Shown here: piece by piece, positions 1 to 11,939 of the stretch | Position numbering within the stretch: position 1 is the first letter of the stretch | How the letters are laid out: each line of letters begins with the position of its first letter | Assembly (NCBI GenBank): GCA_944472135.2 | Contig: OX235265.1 | Span: 41,699,459 to 41,763,458 of the forward strand | Source of the DNA: Trichobilharzia regenti | Lineage: Eukaryota; Platyhelminthes; Trematoda; Strigeidida; Schistosomatidae | DNA length: 64,000 bases | Direction of reading: 5' to 3' | The notes under the pieces: model-generated | The model's database searches: none | The model's input: only the letters and a program-made list of their open reading frames with translations | Told to the model about the DNA's origin: nothing | Program-made: the position numbers and the translations under genes

Positions 1-10
1 AATAAGGAGG

Positions 11-664
11 ATGTGTTCAAGTGATACAATCGATGGGGAACTGGAGCGACTCAGACAAGTTCTCATAGAGAATGGATATCCTCCAAGATTTATCGAGAAA
101 AACATGAAGTTAAGGGGAAAGCCTGAAAGAATCCAGACGGTGTCGAAGAAACTGCCCTTTATGAGTGTTGAATTTAAAGGTGATACCGCAGCCGAGATCC
201 TGAAGAATCGCTTATGCAGATTACTGAGGAAAGCCTTCTTTATGGCTGAGCTACGTATCAATTTCTACAGTCGACAAACGATCAAGGGATGTGTGAAGGA
301 TAAACTGCCTCTTTGGGCCACCTCAGTGTGTGTTTATAAATTCACCTGCTCGTGTGGAGCTAGTTATATTGGCCACACAAAGCGCACGCTTTCCAAACGC
401 ATCTCTCAACATTATCCGGCATGGTTAGCGAAGGGACAATGCAAGACAATTACTAGCTCAATTCTCGAGCATTTGGTGAACTCAGATCACGTAGCTGCAC
501 CAGAGTCGTCTTTCAAGATCATCTACAAAGTGAAGCCAAATTGTACAAAGGGCGTCAGGTTTTGGCTTTTGTGTATGACGGAGGCGCTGGCAATTCATCA
601 ATACAACCCTGAACTCTGTATACAGCAAAAGGTTGTCCAGTCTCTTATTCTACCTTGGTCTTAA
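11..664 (+). mobile_element. Penelope-like element, GIY-YIG endonuclease end (family A)
   Basis: An open frame of 217 codons that is the 3' part of a Penelope-like retroelement polyprotein. It shows the FKGDTAAEILKNRL linker and the GIY-YIG endonuclease domain: VYKFTCSCGASYIGHTKR with the C-x-C before YIG that is typical of these elements, a basic helix, H residues in ILEHLVNSDH, and the E of MTEALAIH in the expected catalytic position. It ends LILPWS, matching the copy at 48813-49316. The 3' flank to about 1080 is AT-rich, probably its untranslated end. The reverse transcriptase part would lie left of the window. The methionine at 11 is probably not the start. Confidence 0.82.
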
Positions 665-1085
665 CCTCTTCACTAATCGTTCCCTGTAAAAAATTTTGAT
701 TTTTTCTTGTGTTTTTAATTTTACTTTTAGTTTGCTTTTGCTTTAATAGTTAATTCACTATTATCAATCTAATATGCTCCTTTTGTATGTTTTCACACCC
801 TCTTCACACTTGTTAAATTGACACTCAAATACCTTTATTCTCACTCAAGAGCAATTTTAGCCTTATCAAACTTCTATCTTTGTGCCGTTGAGTGCCATGT
901 AATTTACAACTTTTCATTTTCATTTCTAAAGCCACTTATGATTAATTATATCAATTATGTCACCCCCTATTACTCAATAATAGACCACTATATATTTTTC
1001 TAAGTATAAATACGACTGTACAGCCTCTGAAGATGATTTCGTCGATAAAGAAAATTTTCTTCGCTGAATCTATCTTTTATTTTCT

Positions 1086-2620
1086 TCATGACTCAATTGG
1101 TATTTTCCGTGATTTCGATGATTTGATGAAGTATTTCGCGATGTCCACCTCATGACCCGTATTGATGAGGTGTTTGACTGTAGTACTATTGTATGCATTT
1201 GCTCCCTTGAGACGTAGGCTTTTGGGTACACATTCATAAAATCGGAGTTGTGCCTTTCTCTTTGTTCTCCCAATGTAACTGCTCCCACATACACATGCTA
1301 ATTTGTATACACAGTTGGATTTAACATGAGAAGCGTGTCTGTCGACTTTTGTTTGCACCAAATGGTATGGTGCAAACTTAGCTGCAGGATAAATTCTGGC
1401 TAGGGATGTATTCAATCTTCCGTTTACTATTCCGTTAAGATCGAGTTGAATAAAGACAGATTTTTTCCCGCCGCCATCGGTTTTTTATATCAGCCTTCAC
1501 ACCTTCCGTACTTGTTAGTGAATTTCTGAGGGTAACCGTTGTTCTTCAACATCTTTTCGGCAATCGGAGATTCTTCCTCTAAATTGCCTGTAGAGCATAT
1601 TCGCCTGACTCTGTAGAACAGAGTTTTTACTAGTGCTCATTTATAACTATTTGGACAAAAAAAATATTAAGATGTAAGCACTGTCTATTCCATGGTGACT
1701 TTCAGTATATTACCTTCTGGAGAGTACAACCTTCCAGGCATTACATGGCGATGTCGAGGAATTGAAACTTTCTATCATTTTCATGTTCCATAGTAAGTTC
1801 AATATTTGTATGTGCATCACTGAATAAACCGAGTAGGTAGGAAGCACGACTTTCATTGTTGCACACTACAAATGTGTTATCGAAAATTAGAAGTTGCTTC
1901 GTCAATTGTAGGCTTCAAATTTGTTCTCTCAAAGTTTGACATGAAGTTGTCGGCTAAAATAGAGCTAAATGAATTGGCCATAGCTACGCCATCTATTTGG
2001 AGGTAAAGAGGAGTGTTGTCAAACTGGAACTGTACACCTTTGGTACGCATTAACAGTAGGTGTTTAGATTCTGACACTGAGAGTGGGGGAAGATCAAAAT
2101 GCTGACAAGTGATATGGACAGTTCCATTGTGATTGGGATCTTTGTGATCAAGGAGGTTACATGAACTTATGTAGAACGTTCATGTGGTTCAGGCTCTTGG
2201 TGAAATGAAATAAATTTTTCATGGTGCGCGCAGCTAGCTGCTGGCGAATGGGTTCCGATTTCTCTACAACCCAACGAACAACATTGTGCTAAGGTGAGTT
2301 GATCATAGAAAGTATAGGTCTCAGGGGGACATGTTTTTTGTGTTTTTGGTAGGCCATAAATGTAAGACAAACGGTACTCTTGGGGTTTTAAATCACTGTC
2401 AATCAATTTCTTCATGAAATCTCTCAAAACGTTTGAGATGCTGTTTTTTGAACTGCATCTGTCTTATCTTCCCGGCAGTCCTCTGCTTTAAACCTCAATG
2501 GGCCATTTAAAACAGTTCTCATCTTTGCAACGTATTCGTCTTTGTCCATCAACATCACGCTTGGGCCTTTGTTTGGTACGATGATACGATGATTTTTTCA
2601 ATAATTTCGATAGCTTTCAA
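1086..2620 (-). mobile_element. Penelope-like element relic (family B), RT to endonuclease
   Basis: A decayed element on the minus strand. Upstream (about 2600-2400) it shows VPNKGPSVMLMDKDEYVAKM, then EYRLSYIYGLPKTQKT near 2350, and LQIDGVAMANSFSSILADNF near 1990, which are the finger and palm motifs of Penelope reverse transcriptases (family pattern GVAMGSPLSPxLADxFM). The endonuclease follows at 1415-1086 with VYKLACVCGSSYIGRTKRK. Stops and shifts break it into pieces, and I see no intact YVDD in the expected place. It lies tail to tail with the family A element on the left. Confidence 0.72.
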
Positions 2621-3400
2621 TGCTCCTCACAAAGAATTTTAGAATATGACGTTGACGAAATGAGGTACTGATTTACAACGTGAACTAGCTTAGATTTAAA
2701 CCAGCTCGTTTAATCCCCGGTAAAGAGAGAAGTTTTGGATGTGAGGTGGATAACTCCACCCAGTAGAGAAAAAGCATCACCATCACTGAAGCCTCAGGAT
2801 GAAAAGAACAAAAGAAACAAAAAGACCCTGTGAATAACTGGTTGAGGATGTGGTTAACTGACGCGTCGGCGTAAAACCCAGCATAAAAGAGTAACATTTC
2901 AATTTGTCATAATTCAAATGACAAAATAAGGGAACAACGGGATGAAGAAGTGAATAATTTATTGATGAATTTCAGGGTCTAAATGACAATCAGAAATAAA
3001 TACACATTAGCCATCGGGGTAAGTTTGTTTTAAATTACTGAAATAGAAGCATATTTGCAAATGATGCAAGTATATAAGTAAGAGATAAAAAAATTTAACA
3101 ATGATCCATACTCGAAAAACTCTTATGAGTTTCTTGATGAATGCTGCTATATGTTCTAACATTTTCAAGTACGCTTGTCTTTAACATTTAGGAATTGATT
3201 TCCTCTTTGATTATTTTCATGATGAATAAAAAGCTTATGACATCTGGTTTGGTGAGACTACACCACCCATGTGTTCGGTAAATTTCTGTCAGTAAAATTA
3301 AGATTAGATAGTTATGTGTGAAGGAAACATGCACTTTTCAAGTTTTCTAATGAGTGCTTGCAATCTAATCGAGAGTTCAGAGTAAGTATAAGGCTAGTTC

Positions 3401-3617
3401 TGTGGTGAGAGCTGTCTGCAAGCCAAAATTGTAGACAACAATTGACGTCAATGTTTACGGCCCAAATTGGGGTCATGAGAAAAAACAATAACAAAGCCTA
3501 ACCTTGAGGAACTCAACAACCAATCACAGCAGACCTAGCGTGAGCGGACACGAATCGCAGATATATCACCGGACTGTTTAAGAAGCAGCAAGGAGAGATG
3601 ACAACAGGAAAACAACC
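3401..3617 (+). repeat. Truncated LTR (same family as three solo LTRs)
   Basis: Begins TGTGGTGAGAGC as the three complete solo LTRs at 11343, 15928 and 18047 do, and keeps the segment with GACGTCAATG and CCAATCA. It stops after a match to the LTR middle near 3617, where Penelope-related sequence takes over, so the 3' half is missing. No target duplication can be read because the right end is lost. Confidence 0.6.
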
Positions 3618-3893
3618 ATATTAATATATGTGTAAAACTTGGGCACTCTGGTAGTAAGTAATTCTATGTTAGTTTGTTTATCAGATGTATCACACAGTGA
3701 AACGGTAATATTTACTGGATGACGTTTCGAACAAAATTTATTGTTCATAATCATATCAATTATAATCACACGACTACTGGGGTTATTAGTTTTGGGCACT
3801 AAATTAAGCCACTTAGACTCACCTAGAAACGGCTTCATTCGGCGTATAAGGTCCGTTGTGGATTTCTCAACCTTATTCATAACTGTGTCTATT
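3578..3893 (-). mobile_element. Inverted Penelope RT fragment (left arm of palindrome)
   Basis: Minus-strand reading MNKVEKSTTDLIRRMKPFLG then ESKWLNLVPKTNNPSSR matches the start of the plus-strand Penelope reverse transcriptase frame at 3957. The match runs only to about 3768; beyond it the sequence is different. Together with 3942-4065 it makes a head-to-head palindrome. Confidence 0.7.
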
Positions 3894-3956
3894 GATTTAT
3901 TAATTTATTATTTTTATTAATTAATTAATTAAATTAATAAACCAATAGACACAGTT

Positions 3957-4941
3957 ATGAATAAAGTTGAGAAATCCACAGCGGACCTTATACGCCGAAT
4001 GAAGCCGTTTCTAGGTGAGTCTAAGTGGTTTAATTTAATGCCCAAAACTAATAGCCCCAGTAGGATGTATGGTGTGGTTAAAGTTCATAAGTCAGGATAC
4101 CCTATTAGGCCTATAGTTGATTTTAGAAATTCACTTACTTATGAATTATCTAAATATTTAGCCATGGTATTAAATCCCCTTAAAAGCCACTCAAAATCTA
4201 GACTAACAAATTCTTATGAACTAAAACAGTTTAGATAATGAAGAAAAAATAGTTAGTTTTGACATTGTCAGTTTATATACATGTATACCAATAAATATGG
4301 CTATAGAGGCAGTCAGAAACAAACTCATTTCTGACCAAGAACTCGAGCTTAGGACAAAAGTGCCACTTGAGGACATAATGCTGGGAGTGCAGCTCTGCCT
4401 GACTTCCACAGTATTTAAATTCCAAGGGAAAATATACAAATCACCAATATCCCCGGTTGTAGCAGATATATTCATGGATAGGTGGGAAAAGATAACGATT
4501 GAAACGTTCATCCCCACCCTAAAAGTATGGTGGCGGTATGTAGATGACATATTCACTGTACTTAGAACACAAGATATAGATAGATTTTTCGAACACATCA
4601 ACTCGAAGGTAGAGGTAATTCAATTCACTTATGAATTGGAAAGTCAGAAGGGGGAGCTTCCAATGTTAGATTGCAACGTAAAAAGGAAAGAAGATGGGAA
4701 CTTAAACACTAGTGTTTACAGAAAACCCACACATTCAAACGGCTATTTGAATTTCCGATCATCCCATCCTATGTCAGTAAAAATAGGATTGGTGAAATGT
4801 TTATATGATAGAGCACAAAAATTAAGTAGTTCCAAGGAAAATCTAAGACAGAAAGTGATACACATAAAAGAAGCCTTGAAACTTAATAATTACGCGGATA
4901 AATTAGTCAGGAGATATGTAAAGAAATGTAAAAATAAATAA
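3957..4941 (+). mobile_element. Penelope-like reverse transcriptase with YVDD, one frameshift (family C)
   Basis: Two frames form one reverse transcriptase. The first (3957-4238) holds KPFLGESKWFNLMPKTN, GVVKVHKSGYPIRPIVDF and the YELSKYLA segment. After a shift near 4225 the second (about 4235-4941) has VSFDIVSLYTCIP with the first catalytic Asp, ISPVVADIFMDRWEK, and WWRYVDDIFTVL with the intact YVDD box, then the Penelope thumb region (FTYELE, LDCNVKR, VYRKPTHSNGYLNF). Upstream N-terminal sequence and the endonuclease are missing here; the end at HIKEALKLNNY resembles the linker at about 32950, so the 33-kb endonuclease is probably the same family. The methionines used are internal. Confidence 0.85.
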
Positions 4942-5050
4942 TGATAGTAGCGATAGTGATAATAATAATAATAGTGATAGTAATAATATTATTATTGACG
5001 ACACCAAAATCACTTGAAGTGATGATCATAAGTTAAATTTCAGGATGAAA
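4942..5050 (+). repeat. AAT/GATA-rich simple sequence
   Basis: A run of short GATAGT and AATAAT units directly follows the Penelope frame. The 33-kb Penelope copy has a similar AAT-rich stretch inside its linker region, so this may be expanded element sequence rather than random satellite. Confidence 0.5.
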
Positions 5051-5164
5051 ATTATAATCTAAGTGATCAAACTTAAACTTAACAGAGGTAAGTGGTATTC
5101 TAAGCGAATAAACTAAATTGGGCAATGATTTTTGAATGTTCTGTATTTATAAAAAAAACATCAA

Positions 5165-5480
5165 TGGGTCTCAATGGTGACTACTACTGGTACAAAGGAC
5201 ATATGCTTTGCTTGTTCAAATAATTTAATAATTCCTATTGTAGCATTAAGAACACAGCATTCAGCAAAAAGACTCTTCAACGATCTCAATCCTGTCTTCA
5301 CTTCAAAGTCATCGTTCAGTTTCCCCTTGTGAATCACGTGACATGTGGCATTATCATGTAGCTGTTGAATGAAGTTAATCAAATTCCCGGGCACTCTATA
5401 GTGTTGAGGCAGTTTCCAAATCACTTCAAGGTCAATGCTGTCGAAGGCTTTTACATAATCGATGAGGTTGAGGTAGATAT
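5165..5480 (-). mobile_element. RTE retrotransposon fragment, reverse transcriptase palm
   Basis: Minus-strand translation reads YVKAFDSIDLEVIWKLPQHY, then VPGNLINFIQQLHDN, CHVIHKGKLNDDFEVKTGLR, the usual RTE palm segment (DYxKAFDSVD...WKLLRHYGIP...VxTGVRQG). Frame is lost at the GVRQG motif. This is one of only three RTE fragments on the minus strand. Confidence 0.7.
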
Positions 5481-5810
5481 TTCATTCTTGTATTCTTTCA
5501 TTATTATCCAATTTTCCATTTATACCATTCGAACTTATTATTAGTGATATTATCCCTTTTCTTCACATATTGCTAATTTTATGATGAACAACTCTTTTCA
5601 CCGCACACAGACTTGCCGTCTTCTGTTTTCCGCATACCTTTTGGAACTAGCCATTTAACCTCTGATACCTTTTATAACCCTGAACTGACTTGCTAGTTTT
5701 CCTTCAGCACATTCCTAGAATCTAGTCTGACTAATCACCACCATCGCATCTGATTTCGCAGTATTTTGTATCTGAATTCAGTCAAGCATGTTTGTCACAC
5801 CAATGCTATC

Positions 5811-5965
5811 GATTTTATCACTTTATAACTAGTCTGTTATTGTACATAAGAAAGTATCCACCGCATAACTGGTCACTACTGTAACGATAAGAAATATGAT
5901 AGTTTATAACTGTAAGAACCTAAAGAGGAGAAATTATTGAGAAGGATATTCTTCGTTCAGATTGA
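5811..5965. repeat. Dispersed repeat, copy 1 (partner at 41780)
   Basis: About 155 bases around TAACTAGTCTGTTATTGTAC and ending near TTCTTCGTTCAGA match 41780-41935 with scattered changes. It is AT-rich, shows no coding frame and may be an LTR or element end. Family not recognised. Confidence 0.55.
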
Positions 5966-6114
5966 CTTTTAAATCCTGTATAGCTTAGCTAGCTAACTGT
6001 TAAGCATTCTGCCATTGAACCATTGACTCACTAATGTCTCAAATGTTGAAGGGAAAGAAATCAAGTGTTTCAGATTCTTATTCAAGTATTGATTTGTGTG
6101 GCATTTGATTGTTT

Positions 6115-6410
6115 GCTTACAAGATTTCATCATGAACTGACATGGGTTAGAGAACTATTAGAAAACCTGCATGGAGTACTGGACAGTTGTTTCGTCCTAC
6201 TTCGGGAGTCTTCATTAGTACTCACCCACCGCCAGGGTTCGAACCCACGATCCAAGGCGCGAGGTCGTAGACCATTAAGCCACTGATGAACCTGATCCAA
6301 TAGACAATGAATTCCAACTCCTACCAATTCACGGCATAACGCGATCTGTAGCCAATATCTTTGGCGAATAGTTTTCCTCACACCCGACGGGTTGTACACC
6401 CCACTGTTCT
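6115..6410 (-). repeat. tRNA-headed hammerhead SINE (family S2), single copy
   Basis: Read on the minus strand, a tRNA-like head with a GGGTTCGAAC-type B box is followed by GTACTA, ATGAAGA (the hammerhead core with C3 changed to A), CTCC, a loop, GGAC, GAAAC and ACTGTC, then CAGTAC, and finally the SINE tail around GAACTGACATG. The same order of blocks recurs across the window. Confidence 0.65.
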
Positions 6411-7182
6411 AGATTCTTTTTCGGTTTTGTCTTTGGTTAGTTCACACAGGTGAAAAGTAGTAACCACTCAATATTTATTAAAAAGTTACAACAGTGAAAT
6501 CACATAAGTTTACAAGCAAATGATAAATACTAGTAGTTACTACAATGTAAATTTAAATGACATTTATAGGCAAATAGTTTTTCATCTTGGTACACCTACC
6601 AACAAAAATGGTATGACATTTGAGATGAAGAAGAATTTTATTTATTTATTATTTTTTCCAAATTTAAGAATTGTGCATATCAGATCAGTGGTGTTGATTC
6701 TGAGATAATGAAGAATGATAAAATGAGAGTGAGTAATTTATTTTGTTCATATCAGAACAGTTCTGATATGAATAATAGTTCTATGCTTTTAGTGTTGATC
6801 AGAATGTAAATGAAAATGTTTTTTTTTCTTTATAAAAATTTTATTATAATGAACATCTTGATAACGATCAACCTAAAACCACATGAACAGAATATTGAAG
6901 AATAAAGTAAACGATTATTTGGTAGGAAAAATATTTTGTGTGTATATTTCCATTTCTTTTGAGAATTGTTATAACGCCTTATCGACAGCATGTATTTTTC
7001 TTTGTGCTTGCTTCATTTTTCAAATTGTGAAGTGTTTGAAGTTCATAGACCTCTTTTTCTTTGAGTTTTCTTGATTAAATGTTAAAAGAAGAGAAAGACA
7101 TTGTCAGTTAGTTAACTAGTTAGTTAGTTAATTATGCTTCTTACCCTACCGATAAGAAGATCTGGCTCTTACGTGCGTGGGT

Positions 7183-8029
7183 GATTTGTGGGCCAAGTTA
7201 AACTTTCGACACCACTAACTACCAATCAGCGAACGACGTCGAATTGTCCAATGAGATTCACGAACGTATTTCAGTGTTGTATAGCGCTTGATTCATTTCT
7301 AATGCGTGACCTTATAAGGTTACGGTTGCAATTCGAGGTGGACAGTGTTTTCCAGTATTGCCTGGATTTAGGGTTGCTCCGGAAGGAGCGAACTTGTTCC
7401 TGTGGTGGTATCATGACTTTAAAAAGCTATAGTAGATCAACTGATGACTTTGTTCATCGTTGTGCTATATGTTTGAAGCGCGCTAATATTAGAGAGGGTA
7501 AGCTGATAATTTTAATATTTCGTAGGAAAAGTTTTTGCTAGGTCGCATCTCTCCCTAACCCAGATTTTGTATATCTGCAACTACTGGGTGTTGAAACTGC
7601 CAGTGAGAGGAGCAGCTGCCGAGACGGAGAATAGCCTCATCTCAACAGTTCAGTGGTTCCAGCATTGCAGAGATATTACTTCGTGGAAGATAGAGAAAAT
7701 CACTTGTTTGCTGGGTGGATCCCGTTACGAGGACTCATACGAATTCCATTGAAGGGTTTTTGGGGCCGCTTGAAAAACAGGATACGGGCTATAAATGGAT
7801 CTCAAAGGGATCTCATTAATAGTCATTTAGATGAATATATGTACAGGATGTGGTGTGACTTCTCCATTGACAGTCCCTTGCTAAACTGGAGATGTTTGTC
7901 TCACATGCTTTTTTCTATAAATATGCGTTTCCATTTACCATAAATGCCTCTTTAATGTGATTGTTCCGTTCAAGGTCGTTCGCTGGTTGGTTGTTAGTGG
8001 GCTCGAAAGTTTAAGTTTGCCGATTTATG
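7183..8029 (+). mobile_element. Merlin-type DNA transposon, short copy with terminal inverted repeats
   Basis: The element runs from 7191 to 8021 (831 bp). Its ends are inverted repeats of about 47 bp (7191-7239 against 7975-8021, starting GGCCAAGTTAAAC and GGCAAACTTAAAC), flanked by an 8-bp near-duplication GATTTGTG / GATTTATG. Coding remnants are on the plus strand: 7188-7541 has a zinc-ribbon-like CSCGG...RCAIC region, and about 7690-7943 ends in FWGRLKNRIRAINGSQRDLI then NSHLDEYMYRMW, the C-terminal signature of IS1016/ISXO2-type transposases. Merlin elements are known from schistosomes and make 8-9 bp duplications. The central catalytic part is missing and frames are shifted, so it is not autonomous. 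Confidence 0.85.
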
Positions 8030-8084
8030 TTTAGTTATAATGCAAACTCGAAGACATACAAGCGGAAAAACAAACTAACTGGCT

Positions 8085-8815
8085 GAAATGGTGACAGGCA
8101 GTGAAGACAGGGCTCTCGGTGAACATATAGAAAACGGAGGTGATAAAGATAACCAACCAACAGCAACAACAAACAATCACCGTCAATGAGAGAAATTTGA
8201 ATGAGGTGACTTCCTTCACATATCTAGGAAACAATGTTTTAACCCCAGGCGCAACGGGAAGATGTAAAAGCCAGAATTAAAAAGGCAGGTATACCTTCAC
8301 CAATCTGAAATTGGTTGGGAAATCTTCTGCACCCAATCAGCATACAGAATGAGATTCGGATTTTCAACACCAATGTGAAGGTAATCACTTCCACTATATG
8401 GGTCAGGAAGCATTTCCAATAGGTGGCAGACTTTTATCAACAGCTGCCTTCACTGGCTCCATATTGAAGATCAAATGTCCAGAAAGAATTAGCAACAAGA
8501 ATCTCTGGCAGGGAACCAACTAAAAACCTATTGTTCAACAAATATGTAGGAGAAAATCGAGATACATTAAGTGGGCACCCGATGAGGAGGCCATTGAATG
8601 AAATCATGTGCCCGTCCATCGCTCGAGTGGAACCCAAATGTGAAACGATGAGTGGAATGTCTTGGGGTTACATGGAAGACATCACGCGGAAAGGAGATGA
8701 GAGATTATGGGCAATCGTGGGGGGGGTAGAAGAGGACAGCAGAAAATAGAACAAAGTGAGGATGTTTTGTTGAAGCCCTATGCTCCACTCGGAACCCAAG
8801 GGAGCAATAATAAGA
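8085..8815 (+). mobile_element. RTE retrotransposon 3' fragment
   Basis: A decayed C-terminal part of an RTE polyprotein: TEVIKITNQQQQQTITV-type sequence, TSFTYLGNNV, then the domain after the reverse transcriptase (KNLLFNKYVGENRDTLSGHP, RRPLNEIMCPSIARVEPK). It ends in the RTE tail GAAGCCCTATGCTCCACTC followed by an AATAATAAG stretch. Stops occur throughout. Confidence 0.75.
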
Positions 8816-9389
8816 CTTACCTCAGTGTCATCTACAGAATAAATGATTATAGATGCCTTTTAAATTACACAAAGATGTGAATAGTTTTACAGTTATGTAG
8901 TGATCTGAATGAAAGTGTACCAAGCAAAACTCTGAGTACTTTCAGAAGGTAATACAATGATATGAATGAGAATATGATTTCATTTTTCTGACTACACTTG
9001 AGGCGTTTAAGTGAATAAAGGATTCTGCACTTAGTCATACAATTTTGTAAGGATTATTCCCCCACAAGGTAAAATTGTCTTGTTGGACTCTTCAGATGAA
9101 TGGTGTCTTGCAAAAACAGTAGCAATACAAGTCAAAATACTATTGCTATAAATTAATGAACTTATCATTTTACGATTCAGAGGTTATTAATTTTGTAGGA
9201 TCTTGGGGAAGAAAATGTGTCATACCGGAATCGGTGGCTATTCAAAAGAAGATCTACTACAATAGTATATGTATATTGAGTTTGAGAACGTGAAGTTTCA
9301 TCGATTCCTAAGGAAATTTTCCTCTCCCAATATACATAACTTAAATTCATATACCTGTTGCATTTTCCTACTTCCGGGAAGTTTGCCAG

Positions 9390-9830
9390 CACGCTAAAAG
9401 CCTCGTACAGAGTGAGAGAACAGACAACCAGCTATCACCACAGAGTTGCTCAGTCTCTCCATTTCTCCCTAACTTTGCTGTCGGTGACATTCTGGAGTCA
9501 GCTCCGTAGGTTCTACTTGGTGGTGATGTAGACCTGCTTCCCGGAGGAAGACTTTTTGACCCTGAGTATGTAGACAATATCGTCTTCCTGTGCGATAGTA
9601 TGCTGGCTGCCCAAGTCTCACACAATCAACTGGCGATCAGTGTCTATACGTATGGTATGTGCTTTGTTCTGTCTGAATTCAAAGTACTTTCGCGAGGTAT
9701 CTACACCTGCACCCACTGTTTCAGGTGATCCGCTTGAAGTTGTCGATAAGTTTGTATATCTGGGTGGTTGTGTGAGTGCTGTTGGAGGTGTGACGGACGG
9801 ATCTGTATTCGTATAGTTACGGCTAGCGCG
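9390..9830 (+). mobile_element. CR1-like non-LTR retrotransposon RT fragment
   Basis: Plus-strand reading includes GGRLFDPEYVDNIVFLCDSM, then AAQVSHNQLAISVYTYGMCF with LSEFKVL, the palm and thumb of a second non-LTR family. The YxDD box is changed to YVDN, so the enzyme is dead. The same family appears at 11940-12630, 13725, 14270 and 47989-48755. The family name CR1-like is inferred from the style of the C-terminal domain. Confidence 0.62.
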
Positions 9831-9884
9831 TGGCATACGCCAACGGGGACCACCTCTTGCATCATCACGACATCAGCCTGGCTG

Positions 9885-10492
9885 TCAGACATCGGGTTTG
9901 AAATGCTCAAGAGTGGGTGCGCTTGACCTACGCCTTTGAAACTTGGTCTTATCGAGCAACTCTCTATATTCAATCACCGCTGCCTTCATAGATCTGCTTG
10001 CGTCCGATCGCATCAACGGGTGAGTAATTCGTAGGTCCAGCAGCGGTGTTATGTCGGGATCAGCTGGTATATCAAAAGTCTCTGGTTGGGATCCCGAAAG
10101 ATAGTTCAAAACGTTATCAGATATGGTGAAGAATCATTGGCGAGAATGCTGCAATGTCCTTCTTTCTTCCCTTTTTGAAAGTAACATGAAGTGATAAATG
10201 TTGAGTGACCTTGACAGACATGCTTGGTTCATGAATGATGTCCCCATTAATTCTATCCCTAATTTCTTTATATATTGTTGTTTTATTATTTTTTGTCCCC
10301 AGTCTCATGATGTCCATAATGTACCGAGTTGTCAGCACAATTAAAATTGATATGATCCATAAGTTTTTCGCTTGAAGAAATCAGATACCACTCACTTTTG
10401 ATGCTAATCGGCTCCTTATTGCGTATCATCCAGCTGTCAAAATGCTTGTAATCTCTTTCTCTCCAGGTATATTTATGTTTATATTCTTGCAT
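9885..10492 (-). pseudogene. Unrecognised mobile-element-like ORF fragments
   Basis: Three neighbouring minus-strand frames (10492-10286, 10338-10117, 10109-9885) follow one another and may be one broken coding region. The last reads LSGSQPETFDIPADPDITPL then LDLRITHPLMRSDASR. Composition is protein-like, but I do not recognise a domain. Placement among retrotransposon relics suggests an element ORF. Confidence 0.35.
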
Positions 10493-10979
10493 AATGGATG
10501 AGGATTAAACCGAACAAAAAGTTGGGTCACTGTAGGATTTAAAGCAGCAGCCTCCTGAGAACTGATCGTAGGGTGAAACATGAAATGTTATTATTTTTTT
10601 ATGTTATCACTTATGCTACCTATTGTAAGTAAGTAGTATCATTTCATTTCTTTATTTTATCTTTTTGAACATGAAGCATTACACTTGTTTTCGTTCAGTC
10701 GGTTTTTCACAGCGATATAATTGTCCTTATTCTTATTCCTGTTTGTGTTCATAACCATTCTCTTACTAATTCAACACTGTTCATTAGAATTCTGTTTTTC
10801 TTATGTCACTCGCTTCACTTATTATTTTTCCGCTTATTTTATATAATCACATGATACAACTACGTGACATTTTTGTTTCTCTTTTCATTCGACCCAATAA
10901 GTCTAAATGAATGGAGAGGAATATTATTTGAAATTAGATAAGTTTAATAGAGATAGCAAAGATAGGTTTGTAATGGGTG

Positions 10980-11300
10980 TCTACACACTAATTGACAGCT
11001 GTGTAAAATTTTACCGAGGGTTTCCATTTGCGGAGGTAATCGGCCAATGATTTCTGTTAGGGATGCCTATTGTCCCCACTTCTGTCTAATTCCTCAATAG
11101 GTGTACTGATGAAGTTGGTTCTAACTGACTTAGGGATTTATTTGTTACAATGGGGGAATCCTATCTAGTTAGAGTATGCGGATGATACCGTCCACCTGGT
11201 CGAAGACGCTGATGAAATACTGTACCATGGTAGAACTAAAAGTATCTTCCAGTGGTCCTCTAACCAAGGACTAATAAAAAGAGAGGTGGTAAGACGGACT
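10980..11300 (+). mobile_element. CR1-like retrotransposon RT fragment
   Basis: Short fragments read CVKFYRGFPFAEV near 11010 and LVRVCG / YADDTVHLVEDADEI near 11175-11215, the catalytic palm of a non-LTR reverse transcriptase with a recognisable ADD box in a broken frame. Probably continuous with the C-terminal piece at 11940-12630, the solo LTR at 11343 lying between them. Confidence 0.55.
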
Positions 11301-11338
11301 AGCTGCTTTAGTAGCTATGATTTATGCATCCACTGACA

Positions 11339-11659
11339 TGATTGTGGTGAGAGCTGGCTGTTAGCCAAAGTTGGTGGACAGTAATTTACGTCAATCTTTA
11401 TGTCCCCAATATTGGTCGTGAGAAAAATGAGAACAAAGACTGCGTGGGCGGATACAGTTAACATACAGATGATCTGACATTCAAGAAACAGCCACAAAGA
11501 GATTCAAGGCTAACTTTCTATGAGAAAACAACCAATCAGAAGACTGCGTTTTTCTGCTAACAATAATCTATAATATGTGCATGAAAATCTATAAATATGT
11601 GTTGATTTCCTTAATAAACGATCTGTTTGGCTGGCCCTTGTCTTCTGTTGTTACATGAT
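11339..11659 (+). mobile_element. Solo LTR with 4-bp target duplication
   Basis: A TG...CA element from 11343 to 11655 (313 bp), TGTGGTGAGAGC to TTGTTACA, flanked by TGAT on both sides. It contains CCAATCAG, a TATA-like CTATAAATATGTG and a polyadenylation-like TTAATAAACG near the 3' end. No coding region. The 4-bp duplication and signals fit the LTR of a Ty3/gypsy-type element reduced by recombination. Orientation is taken from the TATA and AATAAA order. Confidence 0.85.
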
Positions 11660-11939
11660 AACATTACTATACGGTTTTGATTCATTTATGTATGGCTTAA
11701 TTTCCTGATTGATTTGTGATGTCATACAACCACTCATATGTTTTATTCACAGCTTAGATTTCTGGTGGTTTTGTATTTTTGTCTAACAGATGTCGTTCTG
11801 ATCGTCGTTTTTCCCAGTCTGACTTTTGTGTCTTTCTCAGTGTGAGAGATATTTCCAAGTAATCAATTGGGATTATAGTGTTGTGTCCTAGAGACACATT
11901 CTAGTCAAGTTCGATGAACCCCTCAAGCAGTATCACTCC

